Assembly (NCBI GenBank): GCA_003797895.1
Contig: RKQB01000009.1
Location: 1 to 64,000, forward strand
DNA: 64,000 nt
Direction: 5' to 3'
From: Cyclobacteriaceae bacterium YHN15
GTDB lineage: Bacteria; Bacteroidota; Bacteroidia; Cytophagales; Cyclobacteriaceae
A model generated the notes under the pieces. That model was not told the origin of the DNA, searched no databases, and saw only the letters and a list, made by a program, of their open reading frames with translations. A program made the translations under genes and the position numbers. How positions within the stretch are numbered: position 1 is the first letter of the stretch; every line of letters starts with the position of its first letter. This document shows positions 16,984-26,784 of this stretch, piece by piece.

Positions 16984-18765
16984 CTACCCGTTCATGGAAA
17001 TCAAAAATTCCACATTGTCCCTCGTGCCTTTCATTCTCTGTAACAAGAACTCCATGGCCTCCTGGGAAGTCATATCGGACATCAGTTTTCTCAAAATCCA
17101 GACACGCTGCATCTCTTCCCTGTCCATCAACAAATCCTCTCTTCGGGTACCTGAACCCGGTACATCGATGGCTGGATAAATCCTTCTGTTGGAAAGCTTT
17201 CTGTCCAAAGCCAGTTCCATGTTGCCGGTACCTTTGAATTCTTCAAAGATTACCTCATCCATTTTGGAACCTGTTTCCACCAAAGCTGTAGCGATGATGG
17301 TCAGTGAACCTCCATTCTCTACATTCCTCGCAGCTCCGAAAAAACGCTTGGGTTTATGCAAGGCATTGGCATCCACACCACCGGACAGGATCTTTCCGGA
17401 AGAAGGTACGACCGTATTGTAAGCCCTGGCCAAACGCGTGATTGAATCCAGAAGGATTACCACATCATGGCCGCATTCTACCATCCTCTTTGCTTTTTCC
17501 AATACAATGGTGGCCACCTTCACGTGTCTTTCTGCCTGCTCATCAAAAGTAGAGGAAATTACCTCTGCCTTTACAGAACGGGCCATGTCTGTCACCTCTT
17601 CAGGTCTTTCATCCACCAAGAGTATCATCAAATGCACTTCGGGATGGTTTTCCGCAATGGCATTGGCAATCTGCTGTAATAATACCGTCTTACCTGTCTT
17701 TGGCTGGGCCACAATCATTCCCCTCTGTCCTTTTCCGATAGGAGCGAATAGATCCAAGATACGGGTTGAGTAGTTGTCCGCCCTGGTGGAAAGATTCAAT
17801 CTTTCTTCCGGAAATAGCGGTGTAAGGTATTCGAATGGGATTCTGTCCCTGATTTCTTCGGTAGTCTTACCGTTCGCAGAGATCACCTTCAGCAGGGCAA
17901 AATATTTTTCCCCTTCTTTAGGCGGTCGTATGGATCCTTTGATATGGTCCCCGGTTTTTAATCCAAAAAGCTTGATCTGGGAAGGAGATACATAAATATC
18001 ATCCGGGGAGGCCAGGTAATTGTAGTCCAGGGAACGTAAAAACCCATAGCCTTCAGCCATGATTTCAAGTACCCCTTCATTTTCTATGATTCCTTCAAAC
18101 TCCTTCATACTGACATAGAGTTTCTTCTTGCTTGGAATCACTTCTGCACTCGGAATATGGGCTTCTTCAATGTTTTTGAAGTTCTTTCTTCTTGGAAGTT
18201 CCGCTTCTTGTTCCATCTGAACTGGAGCAGGAGTATGTGCGGGTGCGGGTGCTGCAGGTGCTGTGGTAGCTATCGAGGCGGGAACAGGTTCCACTTCCAC
18301 TACTTTTCTTCTTGGCCGGATAAATTTCGGCTTTTCTTCCTCTTTGACCTGAGGTATGGAAGCATGAACCGGTGCGGGTGATTCTTTTTTGGCTTCAACA
18401 GGCTCTCTTCTTTGTTTTGGAGCTCCGGATTCAGAACCAGACTCAGCTGGCTTTTCAGATTTCTTCGAAAATGCCTTTTCTTCCTTGGCCTGTTCCTCAA
18501 AATTTTGTCTCCTAAATTTGGGCTTGTTTTCCTCTTTTTGTTCTTGTTTGGGTGATGGAGAGGGCTTTTCTTCTTTGACTTCAACTTCAACCGATGAAGG
18601 CTTCTTTTTGGGGAGGGCTTGCTCTGGGGTGATGGCCTGCTGATCCAAAATGGCATAAACCAGGTCGTCTTTTTTGAGATTTTTGAAATTTTTCACTCCC
18701 AATTCCTCAGCGATGTCCTTCAATTCAGAAAGAAGTCTGATTCTTAATTCTTCTATGTTATACAT
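16984..18765 (-). CDS. rho: transcription termination factor Rho with long disordered insertion
   Basis: RNA-dependent helicase that ends transcription. 593 residues against about 420 in E. coli. Residues 1-45 are the Rho N-terminal helical domain (ELRIRLLSELKDIAEELGVKN-like). From about 48 to 225 there is a low-complexity insertion rich in Pro, Glu, Lys and Ala. The cold-shock RNA-binding domain follows (EGYGFLRS, YVSPSQIKLFGLKTGD), then the ATPase with Walker A PKTGKT at 355-360, DERPEE, LLDSITRLARAYN and a C-terminal end in LISMNG. Large disordered insertions are known in Bacteroidota Rho, and in Bacteroides such a region supports condensate formation; that activity here is an inference. 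It is monocistronic with its own terminator. Confidence 0.97.
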   Translation of the reverse strand: MYNIEELRIRLLSELKDIAEELGVKNFKNLKKDDLVYAILDQQAITPEQALPKKKPSSVEVEVKEEKPSPSPKQEQKEENKPKFRRQNFEEQAKEEKAFSKKSEKPAESGSESGAPKQRREPVEAKKESPAPVHASIPQVKEEEKPKFIRPRRKVVEVEPVPASIATTAPAAPAPAHTPAPVQMEQEAELPRRKNFKNIEEAHIPSAEVIPSKKKLYVSMKEFEGIIENEGVLEIMAEGYGFLRSLDYNYLASPDDIYVSPSQIKLFGLKTGDHIKGSIRPPKEGEKYFALLKVISANGKTTEEIRDRIPFEYLTPLFPEERLNLSTRADNYSTRILDLFAPIGKGQRGMIVAQPKTGKTVLLQQIANAIAENHPEVHLMILLVDERPEEVTDMARSVKAEVISSTFDEQAERHVKVATIVLEKAKRMVECGHDVVILLDSITRLARAYNTVVPSSGKILSGGVDANALHKPKRFFGAARNVENGGSLTIIATALVETGSKMDEVIFEEFKGTGNMELALDRKLSNRRIYPAIDVPGSGTRREDLLMDREEMQRVWILRKLMSDMTSQEAMEFLLQRMKGTRDNVEFLISMNG

Positions 18766-18990
18766 AAAAAGCTTATGAAATTAATTGATAATAAGATGTA
18801 ATAAGTAGATGTGTAAATAATATTGAATAGGTGTATTGAGTATTACTGATCTGAATAAAAAAGTATTCAGGAAAGTATAAAATCCAAGGGGAGGAGGATT
18901 ATATTATACTGTAACGCCACAATAATACGCCAACAATATCAAATACGCAAATTTTGGCCACAAAAAACAAAATTTGCAAAAGCTCGAATC

Positions 18991-19078
18991 CACTTCTGCC
19001 TTCCGCCCTTTTTACTTTTACCTTTTACCTTGGCTCTTTTTTCTTCTGCCTTGGCTTCTTGGTACTTTGTACAACGAA
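18991..19078. repeat. heptamer array 3' of recO in the 18766-19078 gap
   Basis: Read on the minus strand from the recO stop, the sequence runs with period 7: AAGAAGC, CAAGGCA, GAAGAAA, AAAGAGC, CAAGGTA, AAAGGTA, AAAGTAA, AAAGGGC, GGAAGGC, AGAAGTG. The rest of the gap (18766-18990) must hold the rho promoter, but no clear match was found. Confidence 0.65.
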
Positions 19079-19768
19079 TTACCCCATCATCTGCCTAAGA
19101 ACCTTCACGGATTTCCATTCCGACTGTTGTTCCAGGTGTTTGGAATAGAAAATCAGCATATGGTCCAAGAGGTTTTTACGGATAATTGCTGGGATTTTTT
19201 CATTGAAATTGAAAGAATCTGTAATCAACTGATTCAAATATCTTATCTCCGGATCCCAGTCAATCTGTTTGGTGAGATTTTCCTTCAGTTCTTCAAAAAA
19301 CTCATTGGCATCATCCGGGGCAAAACCCAAATACCTGGAGGTTTCCCAAAGAAAAGCAATCGGATAATGGGAAAGCCTTGCCTTCTCCTCATCCAACAAT
19401 TGTATGGCATCCATCAAATAATCAAAAAGGCTTTCGTTCTGATAGCCTTCATAAATGGATTTGCCCAAAGCCTCTGCTATAAACATGGCGATCCCGGAAC
19501 GCAAAAAATCAAAAGGTATCCTTTGGAAAGCTTTGGCTAATTTGATTTCTGAAATCCTGTTAAGCTTTGAATTTTCCTTATCATACACCACCAATTCCAA
19601 AAGTGTGAGCGGCTGGTAAAACCCCATTTTAGATTTGGCCTTGCTGCTCCTTACGCCGTTCACTATATAGGCTTTCAATCCCAATTCCCTGGTAAATATC
19701 TTCACGATGATAGAGGTTTCCCCGTACCTTATATAAGAAATTACAATTCCCTGGGTCTTGGTCAACAT
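19079..19768 (-). CDS. recO: DNA repair protein RecO
   Basis: Recombination mediator of the RecFOR pathway; loads RecA on single-stranded DNA. 229 residues, standard for Bacteroidota. The N-terminal OB fold is recognisable (TQGIVISYIRYGETSIIVKIFTRE, then KAYIVNGVRS), followed by the helical C-terminal half (AMFIAEALGKSIYE, FLWETSRYLGFAPD). I see no zinc-binding cysteines, as in many Bacteroidota RecO proteins. It stands alone between tdk, 63 bases upstream, and the rho region. A heptamer array starts shortly after the stop. Confidence 0.93.
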   Translation of the reverse strand: MLTKTQGIVISYIRYGETSIIVKIFTRELGLKAYIVNGVRSSKAKSKMGFYQPLTLLELVVYDKENSKLNRISEIKLAKAFQRIPFDFLRSGIAMFIAEALGKSIYEGYQNESLFDYLMDAIQLLDEEKARLSHYPIAFLWETSRYLGFAPDDANEFFEELKENLTKQIDWDPEIRYLNQLITDSFNFNEKIPAIIRKNLLDHMLIFYSKHLEQQSEWKSVKVLRQMMG

Positions 19769-19831
19769 GTTAATGGCAAATAGGTGGAATGATTTATCAC
19801 ATGGTACCCGATCAGCAAATCTTTGGCCTGC

Positions 19832-20416
19832 CTACTTTTTGTCTTCAAAAAAACATTTTCTGCATCTTGCCTCATAGCTCTCTTTTTCTCCCAATACCAC
19901 TATTTCTTTCAAATCACTTAGCCTTAAAGAATAAGATGCCAAATCCCCACATTTCATGCAGATGGCATGGACTTTTGTGACATATTCCGCTATGGCTAAC
20001 AATTGAGGTATGGGTTCAAATGGATTTCCCTCAAAATCCATATCCAAACCGGCCAAAATGACTCTTTTGCCTGAATTGGCCAAGACTGTAGCGACATGAA
20101 CGATCCTGCTATCGAAAAACTGTACCTCATCAATCCCCACCACATCACAATCGCCGGCAAGTAGGATAATATCCTCAGCAAAGTTTACCGGTGTGGACCG
20201 AATGGCATTGTCATTATGCGATACTACATCAAACTCATGGTATCGTTTATCAATTGTCGGTTTAAAAATTTCAACTTTTTGACGTGCTATCAAAGCCCTG
20301 TTCAATCTGCGGATCAGTTCTTCGGTCTTTCCCGAAAACATGGAGCCACATATGACCTCAATATGCCCTTTTTTACCTCTTGGGCCATGCTTACCAATGG
20401 AAGGTTCTATAAACAT
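19832..20416 (-). CDS. tdk: thymidine kinase
   Basis: Phosphorylates thymidine to dTMP in pyrimidine salvage. 194 residues, type II family. P-loop GSMFSGKT at 24-31, catalytic Glu97 in DEVQFF (96-101), and four zinc ligands Cys153, Cys156, Cys185 and Cys188. The C-terminal lasso region is present, so the protein is complete. It starts four bases after the ferredoxin stop and is probably co-transcribed with it; recO follows 63 bases later. Confidence 0.96.
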   Translation of the reverse strand: MFIEPSIGKHGPRGKKGHIEVICGSMFSGKTEELIRRLNRALIARQKVEIFKPTIDKRYHEFDVVSHNDNAIRSTPVNFAEDIILLAGDCDVVGIDEVQFFDSRIVHVATVLANSGKRVILAGLDMDFEGNPFEPIPQLLAIAEYVTKVHAICMKCGDLASYSLRLSDLKEIVVLGEKESYEARCRKCFFEDKK

Positions 20417-20419
20417 TTT

Positions 20420-20746
20420 CTATTCGCTGTATACCATGTGGGGGAATTTATTCTCTTCAGCTACCCGGATAAGCACTGCCCCTTTTTCTATTATTGCCTG
20501 ACAAGATAACCTTTCCGATTTATTCAATCTTCCCATTTCAAGAAAAAATTCCTCACGTGCCGTCAAAGGTGAAAGATTTTCCATTCCTTCCTTAACTATC
20601 ATCTTACAAGTAGTACATCTTCCCTTTTTTCCACAGGCATGCATCCAATCGATAAGGTTTTCATGAATTAATTCTATAACTTTACGGTGATTATCAGATG
20701 ATTTGATTTCAAAGTGATTCAGATTTTCTATAATAATTTTGCTCAT
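20420..20746 (-). CDS. 2Fe-2S ferredoxin
   Basis: 108 residues from the ATG at 20746. The frame is open further to 20962, but that part overlaps the divergent gene starting at 20786 and has no ferredoxin character. Plant-type/adrenodoxin-like cysteine pattern: Cys38, Cys44, Cys47 and Cys82 (ACGKKGRCTTC ... LSCQA), which bind one [2Fe-2S] cluster. It is an electron carrier, partner unknown. First gene of a likely ferredoxin-tdk unit. Divergent from the gene at 20786 with 39 bases between start codons. Confidence 0.88.
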   Translation of the reverse strand: MSKIIIENLNHFEIKSSDNHRKVIELIHENLIDWMHACGKKGRCTTCKMIVKEGMENLSPLTAREEFFLEMGRLNKSERLSCQAIIEKGAVLIRVAEENKFPHMVYSE

Positions 20747-20785
20747 GATTTTAGTTATTGAAATGTAATAAACTTTCTTGTTCCT

Positions 20786-21904
20786 ATGAGTATAACAATC
20801 AATGACCCATATGTAAAGGAGTATGCAGCCAAATTTACAGGCAAAATCTGTGATGATTATTATTCCAATAAAGAATACATTACCGGACAGGTCATTGTCC
20901 AGGTAAGTCCTATCCCACAGGTTAATTTTTTTATTATTAAAGCCCTTTTTGAAGCTTGGCAATTGGAATTGGAAAAATTAAAAAGCAATCCTTATTTCGA
21001 TTACCGGGACAACACAGTGCATCAGGCCCTGAATGAATTTATGAATGTGCTCTCCAGAACCATAAAAATCAAAAGAAAGGATTTTGAGCCGTTGGTAGAA
21101 AATGCGGTTGCAGAAACCATTTTGCTGGCTATGGATCCGGTTTCCTATTTTGAAAAAGAATTTGACAAATATGAAGCCAACCAACTTAATTCATACCTAA
21201 AAGACAACAAGAAATATTTTAAGTGGCATTTGGAACTGATCGATAATTTGATAGATAAAGCGGGCCTTTCCCGTACCCATAATGCCTACAAAAGCAATTT
21301 AAAGCAGAATTTTGTCAGACTGGAAGAAAATCTGGAACCGGGGGAAAAATTACTGACTTCTTTCAATAGTTTCATCCCATTGGATTTTCATGTCTTGACC
21401 CAAAAAACAAATCCGGAAAAAAAAGAAGAAAAGGTTTCGCCCAAAACAACCCCGGATACAAATGCCGATTTCGAAGCTATTGTCGGAGACCCCAACCAAT
21501 ATGTGGTAAAGGAAGAAGCTCCTGCAAAAGCAAGCGAGGTGGCCACGAACGGCACGCAATATGAAGGGGTTTACAAACCTGCTTTTGGGGAAAGGGCCAT
21601 TGATCCTATCCTGATTTGGGACAAATTTGAAGCCGAAGGCTATTCCATTATGAAAGGAACGGTCAAGGACCTTGCTGAAAGCGTTGGGATCAACCAGAAA
21701 ATCATGTTTACCAAAGCGCTTTTCGACGGGAATCCTGATTTATTACAAAATGCACTTAAATCCATCAATTCCCTCCCAAATTTTTCGGATTCAGTCAAAC
21801 TGTTGAATGAGCGCTATGTAGAGGAATTGAACTGGGATAAAGACTCGGAAGTAGTCAAAGAATTTCTCCAGTTGGTTTATAGAAAATTTGATGAAAGAGG
21901 GTAA
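20786..21904 (+). CDS. conserved-looking cytoplasmic protein of unknown function
   Basis: 372 residues, no signal peptide or membrane segment, and no motif I recognise. The N-terminal 200 residues are predicted mostly helical (for example FFIIKALFEAWQLELEKLKSN and HQALNEFMNVLSRTIKIKRKDFEPLVENAV). A Lys/Glu/Pro/Ala-rich linker covers about 210-255, and a second helical domain (about 270-372) ends YRKFDERG. The linker between two globular parts suggests an adaptor, but that is a guess. It is divergent from the ferredoxin gene and followed by a 446-base repeat-rich gap. Confidence 0.75.
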   Translation: MSITINDPYVKEYAAKFTGKICDDYYSNKEYITGQVIVQVSPIPQVNFFIIKALFEAWQLELEKLKSNPYFDYRDNTVHQALNEFMNVLSRTIKIKRKDFEPLVENAVAETILLAMDPVSYFEKEFDKYEANQLNSYLKDNKKYFKWHLELIDNLIDKAGLSRTHNAYKSNLKQNFVRLEENLEPGEKLLTSFNSFIPLDFHVLTQKTNPEKKEEKVSPKTTPDTNADFEAIVGDPNQYVVKEEAPAKASEVATNGTQYEGVYKPAFGERAIDPILIWDKFEAEGYSIMKGTVKDLAESVGINQKIMFTKALFDGNPDLLQNALKSINSLPNFSDSVKLLNERYVEELNWDKDSEVVKEFLQLVYRKFDERG

Positions 21905-22350
21905 GGGGTGGAATTGGGATTTCTAAAGTAGGAAGTTGAGAATGTAGAATGAGGAATTTAGAATGAGGAATGAATGGTTTCAGGTGGGGAGTTGTGGTTC
22001 CGCCACGGCGGACACGTGTCATGGTTGTCGGGTTGTCATGGTTCCGAGCTTTGAAAAGTGGTAATGAAGTTTTTGGTTGAGAATTGAAAAGTGCTCGAAA
22101 CAGCCCTATCGGGGCGGCTCTGTGATAACCCCGGGTTTTAAGCCGGGGACCTTGGCCAGGATCCAGCCCCAGAGCAGGCGCTGTAAGTATCTTCGAAGCA
22201 TGAACCGCTTCGCCGGCGATAGGTTCTTAAGTTTGAATTGGTTTTTCCTCACCACATAGTATACATAGAGAAAAGCTGCGCTTTAAGGTTACACAAAGTT
22301 TGGGATTTGGGAATTTGGAGCTTAACTCCTAATTCATCATTCTACATTCC
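21905..22350. repeat. gap with two inverted heptamer arrays and a GC-rich repeat
   Basis: At 21938-21972 lie five units (GAGAATG, TAGAATG, AGGAATT, TAGAATG, AGGAATG). At 22324-22350 the minus strand carries GGAATG, TAGAATG, ATGAATT, AGGAGTT directly after the rodA stop. Between them, 22092-22200 is unusually GC-rich with short palindromes (GCCCTATCGGGGC, CCCCGGGTTTTAAGCCGGGG), and 22250-22295 has ACCACATAGTATACATAGAG/GGTTACACAAAG words. The two convergent genes thus each end in an array. Confidence 0.65.
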
Positions 22351-23625
22351 CTAACCCATTCTTCCCAATAACTGAATTCTATGCGAATCAAGTTTGATGA
22401 AAATAAACAGCAGGATGGTAAAAGACCACAATGAAGATCCTCCATAACTAAAAAAAGGTAGGGGAATACCCACGACAGGAAAAAGGCCTACCGTCATGGC
22501 AATATTGATCATGAAATGGAATAAAAGAATGGAAATCACACAATAACCATATACTCTGGAAAACCTTGTCTTTTGCCTTTCAGTCAAATAAACCAGCCTG
22601 ATAAGTAGGGCGCAAAAAAGAAATATCACCACAAAACTTCCTACCCATCCAAATTCTTCTCCCAAGGTACAGAATATAAAATCAGTATGCTGTTCAGGAA
22701 CGAAGTCAAATTTGGTCTGCGTTCCTTCCAAATAACCTTTACCCAAGAACCCTCCTGAACCTATCGCAATTTTAGACTGGGTCACATTCCAGCCAACCCC
22801 AAGCGGATCCAGGTCGGGATTGAACAATACCATGATCCTGTTTTGTTGGTGATCCGGCAATTTTGAAACCACATAATCCAAACTATAGGTATATCCTATG
22901 ATCAAAAGACCCAAAAGGGAAAGCCCCAAAATCCTTGACAATTTCTTTTTACCCATCAAAATCAGGATAAGGACAACTATGGATACCCCAATGACAATAT
23001 ATAGGTTGTTTTGAACCCCAATCGCCAATAGGGAGATCGTAATAAATGTCAGTCCCAAAATATAATAGCGCTGGGGCATCCCTTCACGGTAAAGCATGAT
23101 GAAAAAAGCAGTATACACCATGGCCGTCCCCGTATCCGGTTGAAGCATAATCAGGGCAACAGGCAAGAAAATAACCAATAAAGCCTGAAGCTGATATTTG
23201 GCCTGACCTAAATCAAAACTTGGCCTTTCCATCAATTTTGCAAGTGCTAAGGCTGTAGCAAATTTGGCAAATTCCGCAGGTTGTAGTCTGAATGCCCCTA
23301 TTTCGAACCAGGCCCTTTGCCCGTTGATTTCTTTTCCAAAAAACGGGGTTATCAAAAGTAATAAAAGAAAAATACCATACAGCACCATAGAAAGATTTTC
23401 AAATAAACGGTAGTCCGCCACCATGATGACTGTAATCAACAGCAGGGCTGTGCCAATCCACACCAACTGTTTTCCTGAGTTGATGGAAAAATCAAAAATG
23501 CTTTTTGCTGCTTGTTCATCATAAACCGCAGCATAAATGTTAAACCATCCAAATATGACCAATAGGGCATAAATGGCAATGGTTAACCAATCTATCTTAT
23601 TGATATATAAATCGTCCTGTCTCAC
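22351..23625 (-). CDS. rodA: rod-shape protein RodA, SEDS peptidoglycan glycosyltransferase
   Basis: SEDS-family polymerase that elongates glycan strands with PBP2 in the elongasome. 424 residues, GTG start. About ten membrane segments are readable. Family signatures include GKEINGQRAWFEIGAFRLQPAEFAK, where the QPAEF segment is the usual one, PDTGTA, FVPEQHTDFIF and, near the end, GIPLPFFSYGGSS. Last gene of the five-gene rod operon, four bases after mrdA. The stop codon borders a heptamer array. Confidence 0.97.
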   Translation of the reverse strand: MRQDDLYINKIDWLTIAIYALLVIFGWFNIYAAVYDEQAAKSIFDFSINSGKQLVWIGTALLLITVIMVADYRLFENLSMVLYGIFLLLLLITPFFGKEINGQRAWFEIGAFRLQPAEFAKFATALALAKLMERPSFDLGQAKYQLQALLVIFLPVALIMLQPDTGTAMVYTAFFIMLYREGMPQRYYILGLTFITISLLAIGVQNNLYIVIGVSIVVLILILMGKKKLSRILGLSLLGLLIIGYTYSLDYVVSKLPDHQQNRIMVLFNPDLDPLGVGWNVTQSKIAIGSGGFLGKGYLEGTQTKFDFVPEQHTDFIFCTLGEEFGWVGSFVVIFLFCALLIRLVYLTERQKTRFSRVYGYCVISILLFHFMINIAMTVGLFPVVGIPLPFFSYGGSSLWSFTILLFIFIKLDSHRIQLLGRMG

Positions 23626-23629
23626 GCTT

Positions 23630-25429
23630 CTAATTAAATTCCCCTATAAGGACATATTCTTCCAAGGCAGGTCTTGATACTTCTTTTTTGATGTATTTTT
23701 CAATCATCAAACTTGCCGTACTGGCAGCCGCTCTTCCTCCCCAACCGGCATTTTCAACATAAACCGCGATCGCTATTTTTGGGTCTTCCTTTGGAGCAAA
23801 TGCAATGAATACAGAGTGGTCCTCTCCTTGGGGGTTTTGTGCCGTTCCTGTCTTTCCCGCAATGGTAATATCCCTGATGGCAGCCCTTGCTGCAGTGCCA
23901 TAAATTGCCTCTGCCATGGCATCCTGAATCAGATCAAAATGCTGTGGATCTACGCCCACATCTTTTTTAGTCCGATATTGAACAGGTATTTGATTTGGAT
24001 CACCATCGATAGCTTTGATCAAATGAGGGGGATAATAGTAACCTTTATTGGCAAAAATGGCGGCAAGATTTGCCATTTGAAGTGGGGTAACCAACATTTC
24101 TCCCTGTCCAATGGACAAGGAATAAATGGTGGAATATTTCCATCTTCCCGGACCATAAATCCTATCATACAGAATACTTGAAGGAATCGACCCCCCTTTT
24201 TCATTGTATAAATCCACCCCCAAAGGACCGCCAAGCCCAAACTTAACCACATAATCTCTCCAGGCATTAAGTCCAATTTCTGTATCTTTAAAGGTGTTTC
24301 TGGAAACTTCCCTGTTGATCATAGCCCTATAAGCCTGATGGTAATAGGGGTTGCACGAATACTTAACCGCTCCGAACAGGTTGACTGGACTCGGATGATT
24401 ATGACATGCCACCAATGAACGGTTACAGGAGAAAGTGGTGTTCGGGGTCAACACCCCCATCTGCAAACCTACCAAAGACTGAACAATCTTGAAGATCGAA
24501 CCTGGGGGGTACATGGCCATTATAGGTCGGTTAAACAGGGGCCTGCTTTCATCCTGGCTCAATTCCAGGTAATTGGAACTGAATTTCCCGCCAGTAAGTA
24601 GGTTGGGATCATAACTGGGAGCTGAAATCATAGCCAAAACCTCACCTGTTTTGGGTTCAATGGCCACCACAGACCCTCTCTTTCCTGCCATCAACATCTC
24701 CCCGTATTGCTGCAAGTCCAAATCTATAGTAGATGTTAAATTATAACCTGCCACTGAGGCAGTATCATATTCCCCGTTTTTGAAAGGGCCCTTATCGATA
24801 CCACGGACATTAACCATTTTGTATTTGACTCCTTTAACTCCACGGAGTTCATTTTCATAGAACCCTTCAACCCCACTTAATCCGACATAATCTCCTTGGC
24901 GATAGTATTTGAGGGTATCCCTTTCTAGTTGGCCGGCACTGATTTCACCAATATATCCCAATGAATTGGCCGCACTTGGCTGCGGATATGACCTTATTGC
25001 TCTTGTCATAACAAAAAGCCCGGGATAATCGATCAGATAATTCTGTATCCTCGCAAAATCTGTAGTTGAAATCTGCTTGATCAAAGGGGAAGGTTTTACC
25101 GGGGAGTATTTTCTTGCTGCAGTATAGGATTCAATCAAATGTTCTTTACTGATATGGAAAATCTCTAAAAATTTGGTGGTATCCTTGACATTGAATTCCT
25201 TTGGAATGATCATCAGGTCAAAAATGGGGTTGTTATACACCATGATTTTACCTGTTCGGTCATACACCAGTCCTCTGTAAGGATGATCTACTACACGTTG
25301 AATGGCATTCCGTTCTGCTCTTTTTAAAAAACTATCATCTACAACCTGTATCAAAAATAATTTAGTCAACAGTGCAACACCCACCAAAATAATGATTACT
25401 ATGATGATAAACGGTCTTTGATCATTCAT
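23630..25429 (-). CDS. mrdA: penicillin-binding protein 2, peptidoglycan transpeptidase
   Basis: Class B PBP that cross-links peptidoglycan in the elongasome. 599 residues: one N-terminal membrane anchor (about 7-28), a pedestal domain, and the transpeptidase with active-site Ser311 in SIFK (311-314), SCN (358-360) and KTG (526-528). The start codon directly abuts the mreD stop, which suggests translational coupling. Partner of RodA, encoded next. Confidence 0.97.
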   Translation of the reverse strand: MNDQRPFIIIVIIILVGVALLTKLFLIQVVDDSFLKRAERNAIQRVVDHPYRGLVYDRTGKIMVYNNPIFDLMIIPKEFNVKDTTKFLEIFHISKEHLIESYTAARKYSPVKPSPLIKQISTTDFARIQNYLIDYPGLFVMTRAIRSYPQPSAANSLGYIGEISAGQLERDTLKYYRQGDYVGLSGVEGFYENELRGVKGVKYKMVNVRGIDKGPFKNGEYDTASVAGYNLTSTIDLDLQQYGEMLMAGKRGSVVAIEPKTGEVLAMISAPSYDPNLLTGGKFSSNYLELSQDESRPLFNRPIMAMYPPGSIFKIVQSLVGLQMGVLTPNTTFSCNRSLVACHNHPSPVNLFGAVKYSCNPYYHQAYRAMINREVSRNTFKDTEIGLNAWRDYVVKFGLGGPLGVDLYNEKGGSIPSSILYDRIYGPGRWKYSTIYSLSIGQGEMLVTPLQMANLAAIFANKGYYYPPHLIKAIDGDPNQIPVQYRTKKDVGVDPQHFDLIQDAMAEAIYGTAARAAIRDITIAGKTGTAQNPQGEDHSVFIAFAPKEDPKIAIAVYVENAGWGGRAAASTASLMIEKYIKKEVSRPALEEYVLIGEFN

Positions 25430-25951
25430 TTAAATACCCCTCCTTCTCCTGTAAAATAACAGTTGGACAATTATACTCATTAGAAATGCAAAGATAGCAC
25501 TCCCAATAATTTTTTGAACGACCGGCAGGAATAAATTCGTCCCGAGGCTTTCAATGAAAAAGAATAGGCCATGATGGATGAGAATCAACGGTAAACTATA
25601 GGAAACATACCAACCCAGTCCCAAATTAAGCAGAGAGGGTGTCAGGTTTTCATCATACCCTCCTGTGGGCGTCAGGGTGTTCAGCCAGGTATTTCTTAGA
25701 AATGCAAGCGCAACAAGGCTGGCGGTATGTATGCCTATGGTGTCATAAAAAATATCAATTCCAATCCCCATCGCAAAGGCAATCAGCATAATAGGAATGG
25801 TTTTCATTTCTATGGGTAAAAGCAAAATGAAAAAGACATACAAAAAACAAAATGAGGTCCCAAATAAAACCATATTCTTAAGCAATACAACCTGCACTAC
25901 CAAATAAAAGACAAAGCCGCCGACCAATAAAAAAATCCTGTTGCTACTCAT
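25430..25951 (-). CDS. mreD: rod-shape protein MreD
   Basis: Integral membrane protein of the elongasome, 173 residues with five or six hydrophobic segments. Sequence is weakly conserved in this family; identity rests on size, topology and its position between mreC and mrdA. It overlaps the end of mreC by eight bases. Confidence 0.88.
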   Translation of the reverse strand: MSSNRIFLLVGGFVFYLVVQVVLLKNMVLFGTSFCFLYVFFILLLPIEMKTIPIMLIAFAMGIGIDIFYDTIGIHTASLVALAFLRNTWLNTLTPTGGYDENLTPSLLNLGLGWYVSYSLPLILIHHGLFFFIESLGTNLFLPVVQKIIGSAIFAFLMSIIVQLLFYRRRRGI

Positions 25952-26777
25952 CTACACTTTCCTTGGATTGGTTCAATAAATTAATTTCCTCTGTCTGTTC
26001 ATTTTCTACCAGGTATACATATGAAAGCCTGGTAAAATCCGTTGCCAATTCAATCGTAATATCCAAATAATTGGTCTCCAGTCCGGGTTTTACTTCAACA
26101 ATGGTACCAATTGGAATTCCTTCAGGAAAAATGGCATTGTATCCTGAGGTCACCACTTGATCACCTTCTTTAACCACGACATGTCTTGGCACATAAAGCA
26201 ATTTGGCAAACTTTGGATCCCTGCCATCCCATTTGGTAGATCCAAATACCTCATTGGAAACGATTTTGGAAGAAACCAGTAATTCGATATGCAATAATGA
26301 AATGACCGATGAATAATTTGCTGTAACTCCTTTTATCCTCCCTACCACTCCTTCTTCGTTAAACACACCCATCCCCTCTTTAATCCCGTCCTTGGATCCT
26401 TTATTTAATGTGATGAAATTCTGGGAAAGGTTGATGGAGTTATTTATTACTTTGGCCCCTTTGAATTGAAATCCGGTAACAAAAGAACTATCTATCTCAA
26501 TAAAATTACTTTCATTCCTCTGCCTGTAATTTTCAAGCTCTGAGAGTAATTCTGCATTTTTTTCTACCAGACTTTTGTTTACGGAAGAAAGTGAAAAATA
26601 TTCAATGATATTGTTTTGGGTGTTGAGAATGTTTCCACTTAGCCTATTGGAACTGTTAAAAAATACGGAGCCTTGTTGGGAATTATTGGAAACAATCAAA
26701 TAAACCGCGATTGTCTCCAAGAAAACAAAAATCAAAAATACTCTTATCCTATAAAGAAATAGTAAAATGCTCTGCAT
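25944..26777 (-). CDS. mreC: rod-shape protein MreC
   Basis: Periplasmic scaffold linking MreB to PBP2. 277 residues: N-terminal membrane helix (about 8-27), a coiled-coil stretch (LVEKNAELLSELENYRQR, about 70-87), then the two-barrel domain with GSKDGIKEGMGVFNEEGVVG and GDQVVTSGYNAIFPEGIPIG, the usual MreC signatures. Seven bases separate it from mreB. Confidence 0.95.
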   Translation of the reverse strand: MQSILLFLYRIRVFLIFVFLETIAVYLIVSNNSQQGSVFFNSSNRLSGNILNTQNNIIEYFSLSSVNKSLVEKNAELLSELENYRQRNESNFIEIDSSFVTGFQFKGAKVINNSINLSQNFITLNKGSKDGIKEGMGVFNEEGVVGRIKGVTANYSSVISLLHIELLVSSKIVSNEVFGSTKWDGRDPKFAKLLYVPRHVVVKEGDQVVTSGYNAIFPEGIPIGTIVEVKPGLETNYLDITIELATDFTRLSYVYLVENEQTEEINLLNQSKESVDE

Positions 26778-26784
26778 CCAATCA

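Noticed and set aside
20747..20962. Upstream extension of the ferredoxin frame
   Set aside because: It overlaps the divergent gene at 20786 and lacks ferredoxin character; the ATG at 20746 gives a normal ferredoxin.
22077..22259. 60-codon frame in the 21905-22350 gap
   Set aside because: It runs through the GC-rich repeat element; openness is explained by composition.
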